A stretch of 13,430 nt of DNA, from positions 1-13,430 of the forward strand of contig CAISOI010000096.1 of assembly GCA_903886985.1 (NCBI GenBank). Direction: 5' to 3'. How positions within the stretch are numbered: position 1 is the first letter of the stretch; every line of letters starts with the position of its first letter. Source of the stretch: an uncultured Chthonomonas sp. GTDB lineage: Bacteria > Armatimonadota > Chthonomonadetes > Chthonomonadales > CAJBBX01. Under the pieces are notes generated by a model. The model was not told where the DNA came from and ran no database searches. It worked only from the letters and a program-made list of their open reading frames with translations. The translations under genes and the position numbers were made by a program. Positions 1 through 6,265 of the stretch are shown one piece after another.

Positions 1-696
1 CTCTGTAAGAGGGTCCTGATGAATGAAATAGTGGACCTGTTCATCCTGTCCCGTGAGCGGTTTAAGATCTGGCACATAGTGTGGATTTACCAAAAAGCGG
101 ACGTCGAATACGAGATCTGCATCTATTGGTAGCCCATGTTTGAATCCGAAGGATTGAACCGTTACAACCAATCGAGATCGCACGGATTCGCCGATCGCAT
201 CTGCGAGGGATTTTGCCAATTCAGCCGCAGTCAAGTTGGAGGTATCGAAAATCTTATCTGCCCGCGCGCGCATTTCGTCGAGCATTTGTCGTTCTGTGGC
301 GATAGCATCGACAATACTCCCCTTGCCTTCTTGAAATATGGGGTGTGGGCGACGTGTCTCTTTGAATCTGCGAACGAGTACGTCGTCGGAGGCATCGAGA
401 AACAGTATTTCTGCTGGCGTACCCTGTTTGCTGAGAGCGTGGAGGGCATCCGGCATGCCGAGAAGTTCTTCTCTGCCAACTCGCGAGTCCACTACAGCCA
501 AAACTCGGTCGCAACCACGTGCTCGGCAGCTCTCCGCCAGTTCCGCGAGCAGGCGTGGTGGAATATTATCGACCGTGTAGTAGCCGATGTCACCAAAATA
601 GTTGGAGGCGGTAATTTTGCCTGCACCAGAAGTGCCTGTTAGCACAATGAATCGCATGGCTGCGCCGGACTTGGTTTGGGCTTTTGTTATTGACAT
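1..696 (-). CDS. rapZ: RNase adapter / nucleotide-binding protein RapZ (YvcJ family), 3' end beyond window
   Basis: The minus frame is open from base 696 to base 1 (232 codons, no stop), so the C-terminus is outside the window. Seen: a P-loop GTSGAGKI shortly after MRFIVLT, then the RapZ sequence GYYTVDNIPPRLL, the segment ETRRPHP, DTSNLT, and the family hallmark SFGFKHGLPIDADLVFDVRF followed by NPHYVPDLKPLTG. Known: RapZ/YvcJ proteins are cytosolic. In E. coli RapZ delivers the small RNA GlmZ to RNase E to control glucosamine-6-phosphate synthase; in Firmicutes and Actinobacteria the gene sits beside yvcK and whiA. Oddity: the P-loop Lys is followed by Ile instead of the usual Ser/Thr. Two starts are possible: ATG at 694-696, or ATG at 655-657, where homologues usually begin; neither has a strong Shine-Dalgarno. 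It lies 13 bp after the preceding minus-strand gene and is probably co-transcribed with it. Confidence 0.93.
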   Translation of the reverse strand, partial: MSITKAQTKSGAAMRFIVLTGTSGAGKITASNYFGDIGYYTVDNIPPRLLAELAESCRARGCDRVLAVVDSRVGREELLGMPDALHALSKQGTPAEILFLDASDDVLVRRFKETRRPHPIFQEGKGSIVDAIATERQMLDEMRARADKIFDTSNLTAAELAKSLADAIGESVRSRLVVTVQSFGFKHGLPIDADLVFDVRFLVNPHYVPDLKPLTGQDEQVHYFIHQDPLTE

Positions 697-709
697 AGTA
701 ATCTTTACT

Positions 710-2332
710 CTACTTTCGACCTTCTTCGGGCGAAACGATCAACAAGAACAGCTTCGATGGATTGATTTCGTTTGTTGACTTTGGAAGTATACCGGAACGT
801 ACTACTTGGAGGCCCCCAATCGTAGCTGTGCCCACGAACTTGATCGGCGCAATCCGAATGTTGGCGGAAGGGGAAGCGGTGAGCTTCAACTGCCCTTCAA
901 CTTCACCAGGAGCAATGACAATAGGATTTGAAACGACTCCGCTCGGAAGGTCTCTTGTGGAGATGGCCACTGTTTGCGAGAAGCCACGCAGTCGATCTAT
1001 GTGAATTGGGATAATAACCGCTCCGCCCGGAGAGAGCGAAACTTTATCTGTTCCGACATTGACTCGGAAGTCTTGAAGCGGGATGGACGCTTTGATTCGA
1101 TATGTACAATCGGAACCAATCTTTCCGGTGAGATTTGAAGCGATAAGGGTGTAGGTGCTGGCAACTTCGGGCTGAAATTCGAGATGCGCATCCTGTCCGT
1201 GCGCGGCTCTCGAGAGTGCGAGACGCATTCCGGACTCATTTTGTATTTCCAATTCACCTTCAATGACACTGCTAATCTTACTGGCAAAGAAATCGAATGC
1301 AATTGGCTCCTTCGGACCAGCATTGAAAAAGAATTTGGTTCGAGGATACACTAGAAACGCACCCTCCAAGGATCCCGGCAAAAAGGGCAGCGGCATAACG
1401 GCATCGGTCTCTGTGATAGATGCTACGGGGTCCGCATCTACCAAAAATGGAAATGGTAGGGTGAACCCATTGGGAGTACGAACAGTGCCGAAAATTTCCC
1501 CGTCCTCCGCAGTCTTTGGAATGGGCAGATTACCTTTCAGAGCACCTCCAATGTTCTTCCCGTCGATCCCCATCAGGATAGTTCTTCCCGGGCGTTCTCC
1601 ATGCGGAATAAAGCTGGTTAGCACGGGCAATTTACCGAGGGAGAGTCTGTAAGGAGCGTTTGAGATGGGTTTGGAAGTTGCACTCGAAGTCGCAATTTGG
1701 TAAACGCCCGATTCAGAGAATTTGTGGATAATCCGAGCATCCGCGATGCCGTCAGTCGTTGCAGTTTCCACTACCTTTCCGGTTGAATCGAGCAGATCTA
1801 TGCGTGGGGATGAAGGAGAACCCATTCGTCCGGCGACGACATCGAAGACCCAAATATCTCCAACTGTGACATTGAATTTTGTAACTTGTCTATCAGCATT
1901 TGACGCAAGGACCCCATCCAGCGCGATCGGAAATTGGTCGATGGTGATCGATTCTTCTGGACCTCTAAGACGTGTTGGAAGAACATCGACCCAGAGCAGT
2001 TTTGTCTGGGATGCACCAAATCGATTTGCAATTCGTACCTGCACGGGACCCGGAAGTACCAACGGATCGAAGGTAAGATCGATCTTAGCGGATTTACCAT
2101 CGACAGTGTATTGGAATGGTCCGGTTTTGAACGGTGCTCCAGAGAGAAAGAAGGACAGATCTTTCAGGTTATGACCTTCAAAGGTGAGGGTCGATTTGAC
2201 TCCGCGTGTCACACCCATGGGTAGGATTCGTTTGACATCAGGTAACTGTGCGATAGATGAGCCAGACAAAGCAGTTTGCAAAAATATTTGTGCAAACAGT
2301 GACAGACAGGTTGTAAACTTCATCAGATACAC
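710..2332 (-). CDS. Secreted IPT/PPC-like multidomain protein of planctomycete/armatimonad type
   Basis: 540 aa with an N-terminal signal peptide (about residues 1-29, ending SGSSIAQ). The mature protein opens with LPDVKRILPMGVTRG, a pattern I know from planctomycete-style proteins that alternate IPT/TIG-like and PPC (pre-peptidase C-terminal) beta-sandwich modules. Order by eye: IPT-like about 31-118, PPC-like about 135-232 (VFDVVAGRMGSPSSPRIDLL), a second IPT-like opening at PVLTSFIPHGERPGR, a second PPC-like region, then a C-terminal Ig-like segment with GFSQTVAISTRDLPSG and GTATIGG. No catalytic motif is visible, so the likely role is binding or scaffolding outside the cytoplasm; the substrate is unknown. 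The start chosen is GTG at 2330-2332, with GAGG six bases upstream; ATG at 2321-2323 is the alternative. Shorter than the 700-800 aa I would expect for relatives. It precedes rapZ on the same strand, with no obvious functional link. Confidence 0.8.
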   Translation of the reverse strand: MYLMKFTTCLSLFAQIFLQTALSGSSIAQLPDVKRILPMGVTRGVKSTLTFEGHNLKDLSFFLSGAPFKTGPFQYTVDGKSAKIDLTFDPLVLPGPVQVRIANRFGASQTKLLWVDVLPTRLRGPEESITIDQFPIALDGVLASNADRQVTKFNVTVGDIWVFDVVAGRMGSPSSPRIDLLDSTGKVVETATTDGIADARIIHKFSESGVYQIATSSATSKPISNAPYRLSLGKLPVLTSFIPHGERPGRTILMGIDGKNIGGALKGNLPIPKTAEDGEIFGTVRTPNGFTLPFPFLVDADPVASITETDAVMPLPFLPGSLEGAFLVYPRTKFFFNAGPKEPIAFDFFASKISSVIEGELEIQNESGMRLALSRAAHGQDAHLEFQPEVASTYTLIASNLTGKIGSDCTYRIKASIPLQDFRVNVGTDKVSLSPGGAVIIPIHIDRLRGFSQTVAISTRDLPSGVVSNPIVIAPGEVEGQLKLTASPSANIRIAPIKFVGTATIGGLQVVRSGILPKSTNEINPSKLFLLIVSPEEGRK

Positions 2333-2567
2333 TTCGAGCCTCGGTCAGAAAGTTGGTTGGTATCCACTGTTACTGATTGGAATGGTATTATGTTGCCATA
2401 ATCGATAAAGTTTGTGGTACCTAAGAACGAACAAAACGGCAGCTGTAACTCGTAATGAATTCTAATGTTCTAATTGTTGGTAGACGTGATTTTGGTAGGT
2501 ATGGGTTTTATTGTGCGATCACTTGAACTATTGCAATTCGTGAATCGGATTGCTGGGAGAGATAATT

Positions 2568-3023
2568 ATGCGTAGAGGTATTTTTGCTGGTTTAGCAGCA
2601 TTGGCAGTTGCGGGAGTAATTGCAGCACCGGTTTTCACAAAGTCGAGTACAGCAGCTCCGGCACCTAAGTCGATCAAATTCAGTACTTCTATTCCCGAAG
2701 CGCTGAAACTTGCGGCGAAGTCGAAGAAACCCGTATTCATCGATTTTGGAGCAGAGTGGTGCGGACCGTGTAAAAAAATGTTGAATGAGACCTATAAGGA
2801 TCCAACGATAGTTTCGCGCGCCGAGGGATTTATTTCGGTCTATATCGATATCGACAAACAGCCCAAAGTTGCGGAAAAGTATAAAGTGGAAGCGGTACCG
2901 ACTGTTGTGTTCTTGGATTCCACTGGCAAAGTTGTCAATCAATCCATTGGATTTTTGAATGTCCAAAAATTTGGCAAATTGATGGATGAATCCAAAGCTA
3001 AGGCGACTACCAAGACGAAATAG
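2568..3023 (+). CDS. Exported thioredoxin-fold protein (DsbD-gamma/Thioredoxin_7-like)
   Basis: 151 aa. The N-terminus MRRGIFAGLAALAVAGVIAA is a signal peptide or single membrane anchor, followed by an Ala/Pro linker. The thioredoxin fold runs from about residue 38 to 140, with KPVFIDFGAEWCGPCKK (active-site C65-G-P-C68) and the cis-proline loop AVPTVVF (P111). The KPVxIDFxAxWC and later DP pattern resembles the C-terminal thioredoxin domain of DsbD and soluble relatives, so a thiol-disulfide reductase facing the periplasm is likely; the partner is unknown. The C-terminus is Lys-rich (KAKATTKTK). The start is ATG 2568 because GGGAGAG lies 6 bases upstream; an in-frame TTG at 2550 would place that Shine-Dalgarno inside the gene and is rejected. 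Monocistronic: divergent from the gene on its left and ended by the hairpin at 3059-3094. Confidence 0.92.
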   Translation: MRRGIFAGLAALAVAGVIAAPVFTKSSTAAPAPKSIKFSTSIPEALKLAAKSKKPVFIDFGAEWCGPCKKMLNETYKDPTIVSRAEGFISVYIDIDKQPKVAEKYKVEAVPTVVFLDSTGKVVNQSIGFLNVQKFGKLMDESKAKATTKTK

Positions 3024-3058
3024 TAAGCCTGAAGAGACAATCTTAAACCGAAAATATC

Positions 3059-3094
3059 GACCCACTTGATGAGAATCAGGTGGGTCGCATTTTT
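3059..3094. terminator. Bidirectional intrinsic terminator between convergent genes
   Basis: GACCCACTTGAT (3059-3070), tetraloop GAGA, ATCAGGTGGGTC (3075-3086). This is a 12-bp stem with one G-U pair on the plus-strand RNA. On the plus strand it is followed by GCATTTTT; on the minus strand it is followed by GATATTTT. It lies between the thioredoxin stop (3023) and the stop of the minus-strand export gene (3093-3095), so it can terminate both transcripts. The plus-strand U-tract overlaps the last bases of the opposing gene. Confidence 0.88.
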
Positions 3095-4304
3095 AGAACG
3101 GGATAAATCTTCGGAGAATGAAGAGGCCAACATTCATAAGTACATTGGCCCCCTTCTTTTTGGGAAGAACCTGAACCACATCTCCTGGGTTGAGCGGTAC
3201 GTCCGGAGCTTCGCCACGCGCCACGCGGTCGAAGTCTATGATGACAGACTGGCTGTGTGATGGATCCTTTAAGGCGCCGCGAATAAGCAATATGGCTTTT
3301 CGGTCTGCTTCTGGTTTGAAGCCACCCGCTTCCGCGATTGCTTGCTTGAGGGTTGGTTTCCCTTTGTAATCTATTGAGGTGGGTGCAGCCACCAGGCCGA
3401 GCACCGCATACTTTTGGCTCTGATCTTTTGTTGCAACTGTCACGATATCATCAGGCAAGAGGTCGAGGTCGTCGGTTGGAACGCCGCGTTTTGCTCGCTC
3501 TGCATTGATGGTTAGAAACTGTTTGCCGCGAAGGATGGTGACGCGGTCGGCATCTGCATTTGCAGTCAGTCCAAATGCTTCCAGAATGGCATCGTTCACC
3601 TTCATTCCCGGTTTGTAAGCATAAAATCCCGGGACTCTTACTTCACCATGTACGCCCACGGTCCGCGCTGTCTCCATCTTTGCGGTAGCATTGACGTAGA
3701 TGAAATCCCCTTCGAAGAGTGCGGGATTGGTGGTACTGTCATCCAATTCTCCACGTGCCGCCTTGCTAAAGTCGATCGCATATCGTTGCCGTGCACCCTC
3801 TTTTGTCGTTCTATCGATGAGGACCTTGGAAAGATCTGCCTGTGGAATGGGGTTTGATTTCAGAAGGGCATCTTCAAGATGCGCGCCATCTGCCAATACC
3901 TGCGATCCGCCGATAGCTACGGAACCAGTCACAATAACGCGGAACCGAGGAATACGGGAGATGCCTATTCTCACTTCGGGTGTGGCGACAAAGTAGGGTT
4001 GGATCGTGCGGGCGATGACGTCTTTTGCTTGGGCGGTAGTTTTCCCCAGCAGAGGTATTTTTTCGATGGGCTTGTTGTCCAGCTTTAACTGCAGTCTGCC
4101 TTCGTTATCTAGGACAAACCTTTTGCATAGTTCATCTTCGTCAATGCCGTTCACGGATATGCTGAGCGATACTTCATACGTTGGACCGAGTTTGGTGCTA
4201 GGGCGTGCCAGGGGGTCCAATGCGACCACATCTGCCAGAACAAGGGTTGTTAGCAGATGTAGTCCCAGAACTATGAACATTATGTTGAAAGTTCTATTAA
4301 GCAT
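3093..4304 (-). CDS. Polysaccharide biosynthesis/export (Wza-like) protein with SLBB domains
   Basis: 403 aa. N-terminal hydrophobic signal (about residues 8-25, ending LVLADV) without a lipobox cysteine. Residues about 41-117 match the Poly_export module: YEVSLSISVNG, a VLDNEGRLQL strand, IPLLGKTTAQAKDVI, and IQPYFVATPEVRIGI. Three SLBB-type repeats follow: about 121-206 (VIVTGSVAIGG to FEGDFIYV), 215-291 (VGVHGEVRVPGFYAY to LLPDDIVTV) and 299-381 (YAVLGLVAAP to LNPGDVVQVL). Known: Wza-family proteins form the outer-membrane and periplasmic channel through which capsular or exopolysaccharide is exported, working with a Wzc-like kinase. No Wzc, Wzx, Wzy or glycosyltransferase gene is in the window. 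Start ATG 4302-4304; the Shine-Dalgarno is weak. It lies 24 bp after the rhamnosidase-like gene on the same strand, so co-expression is likely. Lack of a lipid-attachment Cys differs from E. coli Wza. Confidence 0.9.
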   Translation of the reverse strand: MLNRTFNIMFIVLGLHLLTTLVLADVVALDPLARPSTKLGPTYEVSLSISVNGIDEDELCKRFVLDNEGRLQLKLDNKPIEKIPLLGKTTAQAKDVIARTIQPYFVATPEVRIGISRIPRFRVIVTGSVAIGGSQVLADGAHLEDALLKSNPIPQADLSKVLIDRTTKEGARQRYAIDFSKAARGELDDSTTNPALFEGDFIYVNATAKMETARTVGVHGEVRVPGFYAYKPGMKVNDAILEAFGLTANADADRVTILRGKQFLTINAERAKRGVPTDDLDLLPDDIVTVATKDQSQKYAVLGLVAAPTSIDYKGKPTLKQAIAEAGGFKPEADRKAILLIRGALKDPSHSQSVIIDFDRVARGEAPDVPLNPGDVVQVLPKKKGANVLMNVGLFILRRFIPF

Positions 4305-4328
4305 GGATCGTTCGGATTGAAACTTTCG

Positions 4329-5522
4329 TTATAACGACGCCACTTCGAATTTGTAGGTTCCGCCGGGAGTACGGAATCTCAATTTGCGGTGTGCCACATC
4401 AAATCCTTCCATTGTCGACTTTCGCTTAGTATTTTCAAAATCATAGACCACCTGATCGTTAATAGTGACTGTACGAACCGGTTTGTCTGTAGGTATCGTC
4501 AGGTGTCCCCTGATACCTTTTGGTGAAGACAATTCAACAGACACGGCATCTTCCGTACTTTGACGCCAGGATATGGCAATTGGGCCTCTGATGGTGTGGA
4601 CCGACGCCTCGACTGAGCTTAAACCGGCGGGCTGTACCTTGATTGCGAACTCCTCAAATCCCGGTTGGATGGGTTTGATACCGGCAATCTCGGACGCAAG
4701 AAATGAATTTGGCTCGAAACTCGATAAGGCGACGCCCGCAGAATTCGGTTGCCACGCATTGCTCATGATTTGGAGTGCTTCGCCATAAAATCCGAGCTTT
4801 GCCATCGCTTTAAGCGTGAAATTAAGAATATCTGACGGGATTGTTTCCGTCGACCAGGGTGCGAGACAGCCTATCGTTTTGCGTACGGATTCCAATTGAT
4901 ATCGATCCGGAACTTCCGCAACCGCCGCAATGAGTGATCCAATTCCATCCACTTGTCCCATTTCGCCGGTTGGTTTGGACCGGTAGCCCTCAGAACTCTG
5001 CTGCCAAAGCAGTTCATTTATTGAATCGCTGACATCCGTGAGAAGCATTTCCATTTCGCCGGCGCGTTCGGGATTGCCTGTTGCCCTGGCAATGCGTGAG
5101 GCGAATCGTAAAGCATGGCTGAACAGCGCAGAGTTTGAAAGTTGATTATTTCCAGCAAAGGTGTTGGAGATGAGCCCTTCATCATCCAGTTTTGTGGTTA
5201 CAGATTTGAGAATAGAGTCGATTTTTGGTTGAATTTCACCGAGGATTGTTCGATCGCCGGTGAAGAGAAAGTGTCGCCATGCGGATTCAATCTGTTCCGC
5301 GGCCAGTGGGAGATCATATCGGAGTTCATCCGAATTTGTCCCGAAGATGGTGAGAAGCGCGGCTCTTGATGCCTTTCTGTCACAGGCTGTATATAACAGT
5401 GCGGGAATCTCGAGGCAATCTATGGCGCTATTTTTAAGCGCATCACTCCCGATCTGCCAAATTGCGTTTATGCGGCTGTCAGAGCAGGCGAAATTGCCAT
5501 GTTCTGACCCTAAATTAGTCAT
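4329..5522 (-). CDS. Divergent, shortened alpha-L-rhamnosidase-like (GH78) protein, probably catalytically altered
   Basis: 397 aa, without a signal peptide. The beginning (FACSDSRINAIWQIG, residues 11-25) matches the start of the GH78 (alpha/alpha)6 barrel. From residue 281 on, GIKPIQPGFEEFAIKVQP, then HTIRGPIAISW, matches the GH78 C-terminal beta-sandwich. Between them are barrel-like helices (HALRFASRIARATG; INELLWQQSSEGYRS). Known GH78 enzymes carry an acidic DCPxRxERxGWxGDA-type segment after the first helices; here that place reads AIDCLEIPALLYTACDRK, so the usual general-acid Glu context is missing. Typical enzymes are 800-1100 aa with N-terminal beta domains. An in-frame TAA lies 9 bases before the ATG at 5522, so no N-terminal extension exists here. 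It may be a carbohydrate-binding pseudoenzyme or a glycosidase with different chemistry. First gene of an operon with the polysaccharide exporter. Confidence 0.72.
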   Translation of the reverse strand: MTNLGSEHGNFACSDSRINAIWQIGSDALKNSAIDCLEIPALLYTACDRKASRAALLTIFGTNSDELRYDLPLAAEQIESAWRHFLFTGDRTILGEIQPKIDSILKSVTTKLDDEGLISNTFAGNNQLSNSALFSHALRFASRIARATGNPERAGEMEMLLTDVSDSINELLWQQSSEGYRSKPTGEMGQVDGIGSLIAAVAEVPDRYQLESVRKTIGCLAPWSTETIPSDILNFTLKAMAKLGFYGEALQIMSNAWQPNSAGVALSSFEPNSFLASEIAGIKPIQPGFEEFAIKVQPAGLSSVEASVHTIRGPIAISWRQSTEDAVSVELSSPKGIRGHLTIPTDKPVRTVTINDQVVYDFENTKRKSTMEGFDVAHRKLRFRTPGGTYKFEVASL

Positions 5523-5679
5523 AAATAGTTACCATTCTGTGGGGTGCAGAGGGAACATACTCTGTTCCTCGCCCCTTAATTCTTAGTCTGCTAATAACAT
5601 TTTACCGCGTGAGGTCTATTGTGTACGAGCTGGCGCGTCTGAACATTCTGGGGGGCGGTCATTACGGTTATTTGGTGGT

Positions 5680-5695
5680 TGTGAAAAAAATCACA
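5680..5695. promoter_or_regulatory. CRP-type operator palindrome TGTGA-N6-TCACA
   Basis: TGTGA at 5680-5684, AAAAAA at 5685-5690, TCACA at 5691-5695: both half-sites match the E. coli CRP consensus exactly at the standard spacing. It lies in the 282-bp divergent region between the rhamnosidase-like/exporter operon (start 5522) and the 83-aa gene (start about 5805), so it could act on either. An overlapping second imperfect palindrome, CACA-N7-TGTG centred on ACTTAAGT, runs 5692-5706. No convincing -35/-10 pair is visible nearby; the best guess for the plus strand is a TAGAGT at 5740-5745. A CRP/FNR-family regulator is inferred; none is encoded in this window. Confidence 0.5.
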
Positions 5696-5804
5696 CTTAA
5701 GTTGTGCATTCCCTCGTCGCAAGAGGTGAACATTTCATGTAGAGTCATAGTCAGAGTAACGGAGATAAAGCGGGCAGGATGTAAGTGATGCCGACTGAGA
5801 GATT

Positions 5805-6056
5805 ATGATGAATACAAAAGTGGATCCATATGCATCAGACAATCTCAAACCGTTAACCCTAACCGAGGATGAGGCGATGGTTCTTCTTGAACTTTGTCTC
5901 TATTCCAAAGTCGAGGATGATCCCATCCGTGCAATAATCCTCACGAAAGTGAGCGCGCTTTGCAAGGAGTTTATTCGTCCGGACTCGGATGAAAACTTAG
6001 ACTTTGATCTTTCTCCACAGTATTCCGCTGGAGCAAACTTCCGCAATACGATTTAA
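5805..6056 (+). CDS. Small conserved-looking hypothetical protein, 83 aa
   Basis: I do not recognise this protein securely. It is acidic and has no signal peptide or membrane segment. The middle, LTLTEDEAMVLLELCLYSKV then PIRAIILTKVSALCKEF, reads as two amphipathic helices, followed by an acidic tail (DSDENLDFDLSP) that looks disordered. This could be a small helical hairpin or adaptor protein; a function cannot be stated. There are two adjacent ATGs (5805 and 5808). GAGAGA at 5797-5802 is too close to the first, so translation probably starts at 5808, giving 82 aa. Coding status is supported by a plausible Shine-Dalgarno, good helical periodicity and no better alternative on either strand. 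It stands alone between the control region with the CRP-type palindrome and the structured stretch at 6072-6217. Confidence 0.66.
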   Translation: MMNTKVDPYASDNLKPLTLTEDEAMVLLELCLYSKVEDDPIRAIILTKVSALCKEFIRPDSDENLDFDLSPQYSAGANFRNTI

Positions 6057-6071
6057 CTGTTCTGTCCTAAT

Positions 6072-6117
6072 CGCCGTAGGGCAGAGTCTTGGGGCGCAAT
6101 TTGGCCCATTTACGGCG
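6072..6117 (+). repeat. Inverted repeat CGCCGTA / TACGGCG, possible RNA hairpin
   Basis: CGCCGTA (6072-6078) and TACGGCG (6111-6117) are perfect 7-base complements. Inside, GGGC (6079-6082) can pair with GCCC (6104-6107), extending the stem across a 3-base bulge. No U-tract follows, so it is not a standard terminator. It begins 15 bases after the stop of the small upstream gene and may be part of its 3' UTR or of the next gene's leader. Confidence 0.45.
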
Positions 6118-6126
6118 TTATCATAT

Positions 6127-6220
6127 CAGGTCCGGTGGCAATGATCTAACCATAGTCCGACAGCCGTACACTGTCGGGTAAAGTTAACTAATTGTCGTTA
6201 ATACCGGGCCTGTTTTTATT
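6127..6220 (+). promoter_or_regulatory. Candidate structured leader or terminator upstream of the methyltransferase gene
   Basis: CAGGTCCGGT (6127-6136) pairs with ACCGGGCCTG (6203-6212) as a 10-bp stem with one G-U pair, and TTTTTATTT (6213-6220 and the next base) follows directly. The 66-base interior holds a perfect 7-bp hairpin CCGACAG-CCGTACA-CTGTCGG (6157-6177) and a weaker TTAAC/GTTAA hairpin (6184-6201). This resembles a multi-branched element closed by a terminator stem. The start codon of the next gene follows 45 bases later. It could be an unusually large intrinsic terminator for the 83-aa gene, or a riboswitch/attenuator-type leader. It does not match any riboswitch class whose conserved core I can recall. 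Confidence 0.42.
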
Positions 6221-6265
6221 TGTCACTAAGAATGCAATTCGTAACGGGCGACAGAGAGAAAATGC

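Noticed and set aside
136..642. A 168-codon plus-strand open frame at the left edge
   Set aside because: It lies antisense to rapZ, whose motifs are unmistakable, and its own translation shows no recognisable domain.
2550..2567. TTG start six codons upstream for the thioredoxin gene
   Set aside because: The Shine-Dalgarno GGGAGAG lies between it and the ATG at 2568, so the ATG is the real start.
5795..5800. CTGAGA just before the 83-aa gene as part of a TPP riboswitch
   Set aside because: The remaining conserved TPP elements are missing, and the downstream gene is not a thiamine gene.
6127..6212. The multi-branched fold as a tRNA
   Set aside because: The closing stem is 10 bp, there is no T-arm consensus and no anticodon arm of the right size.
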